The translations under genes and the position numbers were made by a program. Under the pieces are notes generated by a model. That model was not told the DNA's origin. It made no database searches and worked only from the letters and a program-made list of their open reading frames with translations. Shown here one piece after another: positions 9,196 to 17,685 of a stretch of 58,498 nucleotides of DNA. This stretch comes from Clostridia bacterium (lineage in GTDB: Bacteria > Bacillota > Clostridia > Oscillospirales > CAG-272): positions 1 through 58,498 of the forward strand of contig JAFTQX010000019.1 of NCBI GenBank assembly GCA_017462545.1. Direction: 5' to 3'. The stretch's first letter is position 1. Each line of letters opens with the position of its first letter.

Positions 9196-11484
9196 TTACG
9201 AAAGGCGGATGACCGTCGCCCCCGGCGCGGCCTGCTGCGCCTGCTCGCGCTCTCGCGCGTGGCAGGTAAAGAGCAGGCATTGCTGCCCCTCTTCTGCGAT
9301 TTCGGCCAGTGCGCGGAGTGCGCGGCCAAGGCGGATGTCATCCTGGTGGGCAAAGCTCTCGTCAAAGCAGACGGGGGGCTTTTCCCGATAGAGCAGGTCG
9401 ATCAACGCCATGCGCAGCGAAAGGTAGACAAGGTCCTGCGTGCCGGCAGAAAGCCATTCCGGCGTGCGGGTGCCGCCATCGGTCCCCACGGTCATGGAAA
9501 GATCGCTGCCCACGCCCACGCTTGCATATTTGCCGCCCGTCATATCCGAGAGCAGACGGCAGGCAAAGCCGGAGAGGCGGGGAGAGATCTCCGCACGCAG
9601 ACGCTCACCCGCTCCGGAAAGAGCCTCACAGGCCAGCAGCACAGCGGCATACCTCTCATTTTCGGCAGTCAGCTTGTCCTGCAGGCCGTCTAACGCCGAT
9701 TCGAGCACGGCAGGATCCTCAATACGGCTGCGCATGCTGACAGTCTTGTTTTCCAGCTCGCGCTCACGCTCGGCAAGAATGCGGCATTGCGCGGCGGCAT
9801 ACTCGGCACGGGCGTGCAGCTCCTCGGTCTTCAGCTCCTCCTCGGCGGGCAGCTCGCCCTCCGGCAGGGCTGCGCGCGCGGCTGCCTCATTTGTGCCGCG
9901 CAGACCCGCCCGCAGCGTTTCTACAGCGGCGGCGGCAGCGGCACGATCCTGCTCACGCAGCTTCTTTTTTTCCAGAACCGCGCGTGCGGCCTCGGCCAGC
10001 CGATCCAAAAATTCGGTCGTCTCGCCATTTGGCAAGCGGGTATCAAAGCGACGCACAACGGTATCCAATTCGCCTGCTGCGCGGCGGTATTCCAGCTCTG
10101 CCGTGCGCAGCTTTTCCTCTGCCAGGCGCGCTTCGGCCAAAAGCGTTTGCTCGCTTTGGGCGGCACTGCGCAGCTCGGCCAGCTTTTCAAGCAAAGCCCC
10201 CTGCCCCGCTACGCCGTAGGAGCGGCACAGGGCAAGCTGCTCATTTCTTCGTGCAGCAAACAAGGCAAACGCAAGGGCAGCCGCTGCACACAGCAAGCCC
10301 CCCGGCAGCAGAAGCAGCATTTTCTGTGCGGAAAGCGCAGGCACCAGCAGCCCAAGCAGTAGGGCAAGAATGCCGAGCACCCCACAAGCGATCCCCGAAA
10401 GCAGGCAGGTGCGGCGGCGGCGATCAAGCATGCTGCCATAGGCGGCAATGGCATCTATCCCCCCCTCGCCCTCTGTGCGGCGCAGCAGCGCCGTTGTCTC
10501 GGGAGAGATCGTCTCCTGTTGCTTTTGCTCATAGTCCTCCGTCGCGTCCGCGAGGCGGCGGGCGGCATCCTCGGTTGCGCGGCGGGCGACCGCCAGATCG
10601 GTCAGATCTCTTTCCGAGAGGCGGTGGGAGGGCATGCCGTCCATGCCGATAAGAGCGGCCTCGGCCGCGGCCAGCTTTTCCTCTGCCGCGTGCAGGCGGT
10701 CATAGGAGCGTACCAGCGAAATATTGCGAGAAAGCGTCTCGGCCGCCTTGGCCGTGCGCCCCTCCTCCTCCTTTGTCTGCCGCTCACGGCGAACGGCTAC
10801 CAGCTCGCTCTCGGCAGACAGCAGCGCGGCATTCTGCTCCCGCGCGGTGGCAAGGCGGGTCTCAAGCGCCGCCTTTTTGCTCTCCAGCTCCTGCAAAGCA
10901 CCGCCCGAGCCGCGCTTGTGATGCAGCGCGCGGCGCAGCTCGTCCAGCTTGGAAAGAGCACGGGGGAGATTGGTCTGCTCATCCCCCGAGAAAAGCAGGT
11001 TCTCGATCGCGGAGGTGAGCTTGCTGCCATCCGGCCGCTGCGGGCCGATCTGCCCGATAAAGGCCGTCTGCATAAAAACTGCCTCCGGCACAGAAAGAAA
11101 CCGCTCGCCCGGGCTTTCCCCGTCGGGCGGCAGCAGGGTGTTATTCTCTAAATCCACGATCGTTTCGGTATCACGGTAGGTCTCGCGTGCGCGGGCACCG
11201 GTAGAAACGGTGGTTACACGCTCAATACGGTAGCGTTTTTCACCCACGCGGATGACCATGCTGCCCGCCGCGCGACCACTTTGCCAATCGATGCGCTTTT
11301 TCTTTTCAGCCAGCTCGCTGCCGCGAGCATCGGGAAAACCGTAAAGCATGTAGCGGATAAAGGCAGCCAGCGTGCTTTTTCCCGACTCGTTATCCCCCTC
11401 GATGATGGTAAGCCCCTCACCAAAGGTATAATCCACCCCCGAAAGGCGGCCGAAGCTATCGATACGGATGCTCTCAATGATCAT
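9196..11484 (-). CDS. SMC/Rad50-like AAA ATPase, YhaN family
   Basis: A 762-residue ATPase of the RecN/SbcC-like type. Walker A GDNESGKST is at residues 30-38. Long Glu/Ala/Arg-rich coiled coils follow. Two adjacent hydrophobic stretches lie near residues 361-415, the membrane hairpin typical of YhaN. The ABC-type signature LSAGTQDLVYLSLRMAL and the Walker B/D-loop CFDESFAHQDD are in the last 80 residues. B. subtilis YhaN works next to the YhaO nuclease; here no nuclease is adjacent, and the partner is the DUF6062-like gene that it overlaps by four bases. A role in DNA repair or nucleoid/membrane tethering is inference. Confidence 0.8.
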   Translation of the reverse strand: MIIESIRIDSFGRLSGVDYTFGEGLTIIEGDNESGKSTLAAFIRYMLYGFPDARGSELAEKKKRIDWQSGRAAGSMVIRVGEKRYRIERVTTVSTGARARETYRDTETIVDLENNTLLPPDGESPGERFLSVPEAVFMQTAFIGQIGPQRPDGSKLTSAIENLLFSGDEQTNLPRALSKLDELRRALHHKRGSGGALQELESKKAALETRLATAREQNAALLSAESELVAVRRERQTKEEEGRTAKAAETLSRNISLVRSYDRLHAAEEKLAAAEAALIGMDGMPSHRLSERDLTDLAVARRATEDAARRLADATEDYEQKQQETISPETTALLRRTEGEGGIDAIAAYGSMLDRRRRTCLLSGIACGVLGILALLLGLLVPALSAQKMLLLLPGGLLCAAAALAFALFAARRNEQLALCRSYGVAGQGALLEKLAELRSAAQSEQTLLAEARLAEEKLRTAELEYRRAAGELDTVVRRFDTRLPNGETTEFLDRLAEAARAVLEKKKLREQDRAAAAAAVETLRAGLRGTNEAAARAALPEGELPAEEELKTEELHARAEYAAAQCRILAERERELENKTVSMRSRIEDPAVLESALDGLQDKLTAENERYAAVLLACEALSGAGERLRAEISPRLSGFACRLLSDMTGGKYASVGVGSDLSMTVGTDGGTRTPEWLSAGTQDLVYLSLRMALIDLLYREKPPVCFDESFAHQDDIRLGRALRALAEIAEEGQQCLLFTCHAREREQAQQAAPGATVIRLS

Positions 11485-12212
11485 TTACGCTCTCCCCCGG
11501 CAGGGCCGCCCCCCTCGTTGCCGGAGAGGAAACGGATCGAGCGTTCAACGGCATCCTTGGCATTGTTCCACGGCTCATCCTGATAGCGATAGTCAAACTT
11601 CTTGCAGAACCAGCTGACATCCCCCGAAAGCGTTTCGGCATAGCGCTGCTCCAGCTCCGAGATGGTGGCGTAAAATTCGGCAAATTCCTTTTTGCTCATG
11701 CTTGTCTTGGCCAGCGTCAGCAGGCGGCGGTAATGCGGCAGACAGAAATAGGGCTGCGCTGCCAGCTTGCGGCGAAAGGCGGAATCCTGCCGATAGAGCA
11801 GCAGCACCGTATCAAACATACGGGAGAGATTGGTCTCAATGCGGCCGCAGACATAGCAGCTTTCCTCCAGCTTGCCCAGCTTTTTAATGGCATCATTCCC
11901 CGCGCCCCCGAAGAGAGCGCCAAGTCCCTCTCCCGAGAGGTCGCGCTTGACCTTTTCAAAATGGCTCTCGAGAATGAGGCCGAGGCCGAGGCGATTTTTG
12001 CGCGTAAACATCATGCCGTAGTGGCGATGGCAAAAGCCCAGCTCATTGGTCTTCTGGCGCACGTCAGGCTCCATCATCGAGGCACCGAGGATCAGATCCA
12101 GCTCGTTTTCCTCCAGCCGGTTATAAAGCGCGCACATGGGGCAACCGCAGGCATGATCGGCGGCCGAGGCATCAAACGCCTCGTTGACGGGTATGGTATA
12201 GATCTGTTCCAT
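11481..12212 (-). CDS. DUF6062-like Cys/His-rich protein
   Basis: A 243-residue soluble protein of unknown function. It has repeated Cys/His clusters: CGCPMC at residues 22-27, CHRHYG at 61-66, then CYVCG and CLPHYRR further on. This spacing suggests structural metal sites or a redox/chaperone-like fold. I recognise it as resembling DUF6062, from memory only. The remaining sequence is helical and charged. It is the first gene of a two-gene unit with the YhaN-like ATPase (ATGA overlap), so the two are probably made in fixed ratio. The ribosome site gaaaggagccgaaa supports the start. Function is not known. Confidence 0.7.
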   Translation of the reverse strand: MEQIYTIPVNEAFDASAADHACGCPMCALYNRLEENELDLILGASMMEPDVRQKTNELGFCHRHYGMMFTRKNRLGLGLILESHFEKVKRDLSGEGLGALFGGAGNDAIKKLGKLEESCYVCGRIETNLSRMFDTVLLLYRQDSAFRRKLAAQPYFCLPHYRRLLTLAKTSMSKKEFAEFYATISELEQRYAETLSGDVSWFCKKFDYRYQDEPWNNAKDAVERSIRFLSGNEGGGPAGGERK

Positions 12213-12245
12213 TTTCGGCTCCTTTCGCGGGTTTTTTCCCGCCTC

Positions 12246-12274
12246 TTGACTTTTTTATCCATCGGATGTATAAT
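12246..12274 (+). promoter_or_regulatory. Promoter for the glycosyltransferase
   Basis: TTGACT (12246-12251), a 17-base spacer and TATAAT (12269-12274). It sits back to back with the leftward promoter at 12293-12321, so one regulator could affect both. Confidence 0.65.
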
Positions 12275-12292
12275 ATCAATATCTACACTTTC

Positions 12293-12321
12293 ATTATACA
12301 CGGCTTTTCCCGTTTTTGCAA
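12293..12321 (-). promoter_or_regulatory. Promoter for the DUF6062-yhaN-like operon
   Basis: On the minus strand TTGCAA (12316-12321) and TATAAT (12293-12298) with a 17-base spacer. The leader passes a short GC stem just before the start. Confidence 0.6.
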
Positions 12322-12371
12322 GAGTGAAACCGCACCTGGGCGATTTTTCTTTTGCCGGGAAGGAGGCACAT

Positions 12372-13493
12372 ATGAAAATTTTGATTTTGACCATCACCGC
12401 AGGCGAGGGGCATAACGCCACCGCCGCCTCGATCCAAAGCTCACTGCAGGAGCGCGGGCATGATTGCACCGTAGTAGACACCTGGCTGCACATCAGCCGC
12501 AGTCTGTATAACATCGTTTCCAAAGGGTATCTGCTTTCCACCGCGGATTTTAAGCGCACCTATGCTTGGACATACGCGCGGCTTGAAAAGCGCAAGGTCA
12601 ACTCCTACAGCAAATCCTTGACCCGCTCCACCTACAAAATGATCAAGAAAAAGATCGTCTCCTACATCGAGGAATACGATCCGGATGTCATTGTTTACAC
12701 CCATGTGTTTGCCGGCATTTTCCTAGATGTCATTGCCGAAAAAATGCCGCTGCGTGCCCGCACCATCGGTATCGTGACCGATTTTGTCATGCACCCGTTC
12801 TGGGAGGAGGCGCTGCGCACCGATCGTGTGATCATCCCCAACGAGCTGCTGATCCCGGCCGCCGAGCGAAAGGGGCTCACGACCGAGCAGATCACCCCCA
12901 TCGGCATTCCGATTCGCAAGCAATTCTCAAAGACCTGCGACAAGGCTGAGGCACGGCGCGAGCTGGGGCTTGACGAACACAAGCCTACCCTGTTGATGAT
13001 GGGTGGCAGCATGGGCTATGGCGCTCTCTCCGACAATATGCAGGCGCTTGACTCGCTGAAGACGGATATGCAGCTGATCTGCGTTTGCGGCAACAACAAA
13101 AAGGCCAAGGAAGAGATCGATGCCATTGAGTTTACCCATCGCGTGCTGAATTTCGGCTACACCGACAAGATCGGCCTGCTGATGGATGCTGCCGACTGCA
13201 TCGTCACCAAGCCGGGCGGACTGACAACAAGCGAGGCCCTTGCCAAGCGTTTGCCCATGATCATTGCCAACCCCATCCCGGGACACGAGGACAGAAACGC
13301 GGAATTTCTGCGCAATAGCGGCGCTGCCATTATGGCCACCAAAACCGCTCGTCTGACCGACGTGGTCTATCAGCTCTTCTATCACCCCGAGCGGCTGGAG
13401 CAGATGCGCGCCAGCATTGATCTGATCCGCAAGCCAAATGCCGCTGCCGATCTGATCAAGCTGATCGAAGAATTTGATACCCCCAAAAAATAA
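12372..13493 (+). CDS. Processive diacylglycerol glycosyltransferase / MGDG synthase-like
   Basis: A 373-residue GT28-type glycosyltransferase. The N-terminal MGDG-synthase domain starts MKILILTITAGEGHNATAAS, and a segment DVIVYTHVFAGIFL lies in the acceptor domain. The nucleotide-sugar domain has MMGGSMGYGALSDN and KPGGLTTSEALAKRLPMI. Relatives such as UgtP transfer glucose or galactose from UDP-sugar to diacylglycerol, making membrane glycolipids and lipoteichoic acid anchors at the inner leaflet. The start at 12372 has aaggaggcacat upstream; longer in-frame readings run into the promoter and were rejected. It is monocistronic, with a terminator directly downstream. Confidence 0.88.
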   Translation: MKILILTITAGEGHNATAASIQSSLQERGHDCTVVDTWLHISRSLYNIVSKGYLLSTADFKRTYAWTYARLEKRKVNSYSKSLTRSTYKMIKKKIVSYIEEYDPDVIVYTHVFAGIFLDVIAEKMPLRARTIGIVTDFVMHPFWEEALRTDRVIIPNELLIPAAERKGLTTEQITPIGIPIRKQFSKTCDKAEARRELGLDEHKPTLLMMGGSMGYGALSDNMQALDSLKTDMQLICVCGNNKKAKEEIDAIEFTHRVLNFGYTDKIGLLMDAADCIVTKPGGLTTSEALAKRLPMIIANPIPGHEDRNAEFLRNSGAAIMATKTARLTDVVYQLFYHPERLEQMRASIDLIRKPNAAADLIKLIEEFDTPKK

Positions 13494-13500
13494 ATCGGAT

Positions 13501-13530
13501 CGCCCCCTGTACCGCAGGGGGCGTTTTTTT
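13501..13530 (+). terminator. Rho-independent terminator after the glycosyltransferase
   Basis: A 9-bp GC stem (13501-13509 with 13515-13523), a 5-base loop and seven T residues. Confidence 0.9.
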
Positions 13531-13575
13531 GTGCGCGGCATATACTGCTAAAAAACACAACCGGGAGGTCTTTTT

Positions 13576-14199
13576 ATGCTTGTTGTCAAGGAATACAACC
13601 GCGAGCACGCCGTCACCTATGCACGGCGTTGGGCTCTTGACCGTAACCCCTTATATTACAATTACGCCGGCATCGGCGGCAACTGCACCAATTTTGTTTC
13701 CCAATGCGTGTATGCCGGAAGCTGCACCATGAACTACACGCCCGTCTATGGCTGGTACTATCTCTCCCCCGCCGAGCGAACGGCATCCTGGACGGGAGTT
13801 GTATATTTTTACAATTTTCTCACCGGCAACAAGAATGTCGGCCCCTTTGGGCGGGAGGTGACGGCAGCAGAGCTTGAGCCGGGAGATGTGATCCAGCTTG
13901 GGCGAGAGGCAAGCGGCTACTACCACTCGCTGCTGGTGCTGGGACGGCAGGGGGAGGACATTCTGATCGCGGCACAGTCGGACGACGCGCTTGACCGTCT
14001 CCTTTCCACCTATACCTACGACTACGCGCGGTTTTTACATATCGACGGCGTGCGCCTGGAGGTGCCGAGCACCGAGGACTGCTTTCTCTCCCTCCTGAAC
14101 GGTGAGGCCATTCTTCCCAACATTGCCTCTGCCCCGCCCCTGCCGCCCGAGCCGGAGGATATGCCCGCCGCCCCGTCGGAGGAGACGCCTGCCGAGTAA
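13576..14199 (+). CDS. Amidase-like (Amidase_6/NlpC-type) protein without signal peptide
   Basis: A 207-residue protein whose first 165 residues match the putative amidase domain. It shows EYNREHAVTYARRWAL at the start and the catalytic Cys in GGNCTNFVSQC. The family His is probably in GYYHSLLVLGR, inside the ELEPGDVIQL frame. The C-terminal 40 residues are Pro/Glu/Ala-rich and look unstructured. Family members are usually exported and may cut peptidoglycan or related amides. This one has no signal peptide or membrane anchor, so either it is cytoplasmic or leaves by another route. The start has ccgggaggtcttttt. Confidence 0.75.
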   Translation: MLVVKEYNREHAVTYARRWALDRNPLYYNYAGIGGNCTNFVSQCVYAGSCTMNYTPVYGWYYLSPAERTASWTGVVYFYNFLTGNKNVGPFGREVTAAELEPGDVIQLGREASGYYHSLLVLGRQGEDILIAAQSDDALDRLLSTYTYDYARFLHIDGVRLEVPSTEDCFLSLLNGEAILPNIASAPPLPPEPEDMPAAPSEETPAE

Positions 14200-14243
14200 A
14201 GAAACCATCTGCCGAAAATTATTAGATTTTTTTGCGTGTATGC

Positions 14244-14272
14244 TTGCAATGTGAAAAAATCTGTGTTATAAT
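14244..14272 (+). promoter_or_regulatory. Promoter for the yggS-sepF-yggT-lspA-rluD cluster
   Basis: TTGCAA (14244-14249), 17 bases, then TATAAT (14267-14272). Confidence 0.65.
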
Positions 14273-14324
14273 AATTTCGTATAAGTGAAAAAAGGCGTTT
14301 TTGGCCGGAAAGGAATGGCAAGAG

Positions 14325-15035
14325 GTGGAGGATTTTTCGTATATCCGCAACAATCTTGATGCCGTTCTTGCCGAGCTTGCCACCCATGCGCAAAGAGCCG
14401 GGCGGCCTACCCCGCTGCTGGTGGCGGTCACCAAAAGTGCAAAAGACGACGAGGTGCTGGCCCTCGCCGCATGCGGTGTTTCTGCCATGGCGGAAAACCG
14501 CGTGCAGAATTTTTCTGCGCGGCGGGCGCTGCTGCAGGAGCACGGTTTTTGCCCCGCGCTGCATCTCATCGGTTCCTTACAGACCAACAAGGTCAAGTAT
14601 CTTGTCTCCGACGTTTCGCTGATCCAATCGGTCGATTCGCTTCGGCTTGCTGCCGAGATCGAGCGGCAGGGCGCACGCGCCGGGCGATGCATGGACATTC
14701 TTTGCGAGGTCAACAGCGGGCGTGAGGAGCAAAAGGGCGGCCTACTGCCCGAGGAGGTCGTTGCCTTTTGCCGCACGCTTTCCGGCGCGGAGTATCCGCA
14801 TCTTTGCCTGCGCGGGCTGATGACCATGGCTCCCGCATTGGAATGCGAGGAGGCCTATCGCCCCTATTTCCGCGCAACGCGTGAATTGTTTGACGCTTGC
14901 GTAGCGGACGGGCTGTTTGGTGATTCCCCCATTCTTTCGATGGGGATGAGCGACAGCTATCGTGTGGCTGCCGAGGAGGGGGCTACCATGGTGCGCGTAG
15001 GGCGCAGCTTATTCAAAAAGGAAAATGAAAAATAA
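14325..15035 (+). CDS. yggS: YggS/YlmE-family pyridoxal-phosphate homeostasis protein
   Basis: A PLP-binding TIM-barrel protein (PLPBP family, no known enzymatic turnover) that buffers intracellular vitamin B6 and links to cell division clusters in Firmicutes. The PLP lysine is in LLVAVTK. AENRVQNF, HLIGSLQTNKVKYL and the phosphate-binding SMGMSDSY near the C-terminus complete the family pattern. I favour the GTG at 14325 because ggaaagga lies ten bases upstream. A TTG at 14301 would add eight residues. The gene is followed 34 bases later by sepF, the usual ylmE-ylmF order. Confidence 0.88.
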   Translation: MEDFSYIRNNLDAVLAELATHAQRAGRPTPLLVAVTKSAKDDEVLALAACGVSAMAENRVQNFSARRALLQEHGFCPALHLIGSLQTNKVKYLVSDVSLIQSVDSLRLAAEIERQGARAGRCMDILCEVNSGREEQKGGLLPEEVVAFCRTLSGAEYPHLCLRGLMTMAPALECEEAYRPYFRATRELFDACVADGLFGDSPILSMGMSDSYRVAAEEGATMVRVGRSLFKKENEK

Positions 15036-15069
15036 ATTTTAACAAAACTTGTTTAGGGAGGAAGGAAAC

Positions 15070-15492
15070 ATGGCAATTTTCAACAAAAGACCGGTACGCC
15101 CGGAGGAAGAAGACTACGATCGTCGCTACTACGACGAGCAGGATGACGACATGGTTGAGGACACTGAGGCACCTGCCGGCAGCAACATCGGCTTTGGTGG
15201 TGTGAATCTTGGCGGTGGCGGCATCGAGCTGAAGGTCGTTCGCCCCGAGCACTTTGAGGACGTTTCCACCATTGCAGATCATCTGCTCAGCGGCCGCACG
15301 GTCGTTCTGAACCTGGAGGCTACCAACAAGGATGTGGCTCGTCGCTTTATCGATTTTCTCAGCGGCGTTGCTTACTCCATTGACGGTCAGATGAAGCGTG
15401 TTGCCAACAACACCTACATCATCACGCCCAACAATGTCGATGTCACCGACACTGCCCTGCGCGGTGAAAGCGGCGCAGACGACGAGGATTGA
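15070..15492 (+). CDS. sepF: Cell division protein SepF
   Basis: A 140-residue SepF. The short membrane-binding N-terminus MAIFNKRPVR is followed by an acidic, Tyr-rich linker. The C-terminal FtsZ-binding domain starts near IELKVVRPEHFED and includes GRTVVLNLEATNKDVARRFIDFLSG, VAYSIDGQMKRV and TYIITPNNV. SepF anchors and bundles FtsZ at midcell. The start at 15070 has gggaggaaggaaac upstream; an upstream TTG in the same frame is not needed. The C-terminal tail is acidic and short. Confidence 0.95.
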   Translation: MAIFNKRPVRPEEEDYDRRYYDEQDDDMVEDTEAPAGSNIGFGGVNLGGGGIELKVVRPEHFEDVSTIADHLLSGRTVVLNLEATNKDVARRFIDFLSGVAYSIDGQMKRVANNTYIITPNNVDVTDTALRGESGADDED

Positions 15493-15500
15493 GTCGCAAT

Positions 15501-15537
15501 GACAGGGCTGCCCGTGTGATACACGGGCAGCCCTGTC
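15501..15537. terminator. Perfect 17-bp hairpin between sepF and yggT
   Basis: The arms 15501-15517 and 15521-15537 pair without mismatch around a 3-base loop. Only a weak T run follows, and yggT starts 22 bases later, so it may attenuate transcription or set a 3' end rather than stop it fully. Confidence 0.6.
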
Positions 15538-15558
15538 GATTTTACGAGGAGGAGTACC

Positions 15559-15849
15559 TTGGAATTTTTCACGACCCTGTTTGATATTGTGTGCGTGAGC
15601 ATACGCATTCTGCTCTCGGTGCTGGAGTTTGCCTTTTTTGCGCGTGCCATCCTCTCCTTTTTCAATCCGGAGGAGGAGGGCTTTCTTGCTGCCATTCTCT
15701 ACACGGTGACAGAGCCTGTCGTGCTTCCCGTTCGCGCGCTTCTTTCACGCCTGCACTTTGGTGAACATTCTCCCATTGATATGTCCTTCTTTTTTGCGTT
15801 TCTGCTGCTCTCGGTGTTGAGCGTCATGCTCCCCATTATCACCCTATAG
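15559..15849 (+). CDS. yggT: YggT/YlmG-family membrane protein
   Basis: A 96-residue protein with two hydrophobic segments, one near the N-terminus (FDIVCVSIRILLSVLEFAFF) and one at the end. The family loop RAILSFFNPEEE and TEPVVLPVRALL is present. YggT proteins sit next to sepF in Firmicutes and are thought to help place division or chromosome machinery; the molecular role is not settled. The start is a TTG with a strong gaggaggagtacc ribosome site; no ATG is available at this end. The gene ends two bases before the lspA ribosome site. Confidence 0.88.
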   Translation: MEFFTTLFDIVCVSIRILLSVLEFAFFARAILSFFNPEEEGFLAAILYTVTEPVVLPVRALLSRLHFGEHSPIDMSFFFAFLLLSVLSVMLPIITL

Positions 15850-15858
15850 GAGATGCCT

Positions 15859-16383
15859 ATGAACCGATTTCTTTCCTTTCTGCGCGAGCGGTGGCTGCCG
15901 CTTGCCATCATGGCCGCCGCGGTGGTGCTGGATATCATCACCAAGCAGCTGGCCGTGGCCTACCTCAAGCCGATCGACACCTTTCCCATCATTCAAGATG
16001 TGTTTCATCTGACCTACCGCATCAATCCCGGTGCTGCCTGGTCTCTTTTTTCCGCCCCCGACCAACGCTGGATCTTTATGTCGGTCTCTACGGTGGCGAT
16101 TCTCGCCATGCTTGCCTATCTGTTCCTTGTCAAGATCGACAGCAAGCTGATGAAGATCGGCCTTGGCGCGATCATCGGCGGCGGCATCGGCAACATGATC
16201 GACCGCATCTCGCTTGGCTATGTGGTGGATTTTCTGGATGCCCGCATCATCAACTTCCCCGTCTTTAACATAGCCGACTGCTTTGTCACGATCGGTGCCG
16301 GCATGCTGATGCTGGCCCTCATCCTTGACTGGCGACGCGAGGCAAAAGGAGGCGCGCGTGAAGACAACGCTGCAGATAACTGA
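15859..16383 (+). CDS. lspA: Lipoprotein signal peptidase (signal peptidase II)
   Basis: A 174-residue four-helix membrane aspartyl protease that removes lipoprotein signal peptides. The family motifs are DIITKQLAVAYL in helix 1, the INPGAAWSLF segment, GGGIGNMIDRIS with one catalytic Asp, and FNIADCFVTIG with the other. I chose the second ATG at 15859 because taggag lies six bases upstream; the ATG at 15853 is too close. It follows yggT and overlaps the start of rluD by 26 bases. ylmH and divIVA, which often lie between yggT and lspA, are absent. Confidence 0.93.
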   Translation: MNRFLSFLRERWLPLAIMAAAVVLDIITKQLAVAYLKPIDTFPIIQDVFHLTYRINPGAAWSLFSAPDQRWIFMSVSTVAILAMLAYLFLVKIDSKLMKIGLGAIIGGGIGNMIDRISLGYVVDFLDARIINFPVFNIADCFVTIGAGMLMLALILDWRREAKGGAREDNAADN

Positions 16384-17305
16384 AGAACAAAGCGGCACGC
16401 GGCTTGACAGCATTCTGGCGGCGGCGGCGGGCATTTCCCGTTCCGCCGCCGCCAGATTGATCGCAGAGGGGCATGTTACCCTTCGCGGTCGCGCGGCTGA
16501 TAAAAACGACCGCCCCGCGGCGGGAGAGGAGCTGTGCTACGAGCTGCCTGCCCCGCGCGAGGTGGAGACCGAGGCACAGGATATTCCGCTTGCGATCGTG
16601 TATGAGGATGACGATCTGCTGGTCATCAACAAGCCAAGCGGCATGGTGGTGCATCCGGCTGCCGGCAACGAGGACGGCACGCTGGTCAATGCCCTGCTCT
16701 ATCACTGCAAGGACGGGCTTTCCGGCATTAACGGCGAGCTGCGCCCCGGCATAGTGCACCGCATTGATAAGGACACAAGCGGCCTGCTGGCCGTGGCCAA
16801 AAACGATACCGCCCACCGCGCGCTTGCCGCGCAGCTGGAGGATCACTCCATGCGGCGCACCTATTACGCGTTGGTCAACGGCGGCTTTTCGCAGGATGAG
16901 GGAACGGTGGATCTGCCCATCGGCCGCCACCCGCGCGACCGCAAGAAAATGGCCGTTTTGCGGGAGGGCGAGGGGCACAGCCGCCGCGCCATCACGCATT
17001 ATCGCGTGCTGCGCCGCTATGGCAAGATCACCTATCTTTCCCTACAGCTGGAAACAGGACGCACGCACCAGATCCGCGTGCATATGGCGCACCTCGGGCA
17101 CCCGCTACTGGGTGACACGGTATACGGCGGCGGCCATACTCCCTTTGAAAAAAAACACGCCGCCCTCCTTTGCGGGCAATGTCTGCACGCAGGAGAGCTG
17201 GCGTTTGTGCACCCAACGACGAAGGAGGCCATGGTTCACACCTGCCCGCTGCCCGCATCGTTTGAGCGTTTGCTTGCCATTTTAGAGGAAGAGGCAAGCT
17301 GCTAG
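16358..17305 (+). CDS. rluD: Pseudouridine synthase, RluD family
   Basis: A 315-residue enzyme that converts uridine to pseudouridine in large-subunit rRNA. An N-terminal S4 RNA-binding domain (SGTRLDSILAAAAGISRSAAARL) is followed by the catalytic domain. The key motif is HRIDKDTSGLLAVAKND, with the Asp after RID acting as nucleophile, and GRTHQIRVHMAHLGHPLLGD lies further on. The start is GTG at 16358 behind aaaggaggcgcgc, inside the end of lspA; the earlier in-frame TTG would be longer without a ribosome site. lspA-rluD coupling is common in Firmicutes. The exact uridine targets cannot be read here. Confidence 0.92.
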   Translation: MKTTLQITEEQSGTRLDSILAAAAGISRSAAARLIAEGHVTLRGRAADKNDRPAAGEELCYELPAPREVETEAQDIPLAIVYEDDDLLVINKPSGMVVHPAAGNEDGTLVNALLYHCKDGLSGINGELRPGIVHRIDKDTSGLLAVAKNDTAHRALAAQLEDHSMRRTYYALVNGGFSQDEGTVDLPIGRHPRDRKKMAVLREGEGHSRRAITHYRVLRRYGKITYLSLQLETGRTHQIRVHMAHLGHPLLGDTVYGGGHTPFEKKHAALLCGQCLHAGELAFVHPTTKEAMVHTCPLPASFERLLAILEEEASC

Positions 17306-17309
17306 AGGG

Positions 17310-17555
17310 TCAAGAACGGCGATAACCGAGCAGCGTGAGCAGCTCGCCGATCCCGCGCAGACCTCCCAGATCAAGCAGATCGTCAGCCGAGAGATGCTCG
17401 GCGCAGTCCTCACACAAGCTGCGCTCCCCCCGCACATAGCGGCCATCCCCCGGGGCGATCACCTCGTCACAGCATTCACACACGGTGCTTGCCGTTTCTT
17501 TTTCGTAAAAAGGACACCCTTCGTAACAGACGGTGCCCGAACAGGATTCACACAT
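17310..17555 (-). CDS. Small Cys-rich zinc-ribbon-like protein
   Basis: An 81-residue protein of unknown function. Cysteines come in pairs: MCESC at the start, VCYEGC, VCECC and LCEDC, with a C-terminal helical segment LSADDLLDLGGLRGIGELL. The pattern fits two zinc knuckles. The start at 17555 has ggagaaagaa upstream; a longer reading lacks a ribosome site. It is convergent with rluD (four bases apart) and has its own near-consensus promoter with a structured 120-base leader. I do not recognise a named family. Confidence 0.65.
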   Translation of the reverse strand: MCESCSGTVCYEGCPFYEKETASTVCECCDEVIAPGDGRYVRGERSLCEDCAEHLSADDLLDLGGLRGIGELLTLLGYRRS

Positions 17556-17685
17556 TTCTTTCTCCAAAAGAAAGCGCCTACGGCGCAGGTGCGGCATTGC
17601 CGCGCTGCTTTCCTGTCAAAAACGGTTGAAATTGATAGCGTTGCGCGGTGAAGTGCGGTATCGCTATTCCGTTTTTTCTGTGACC

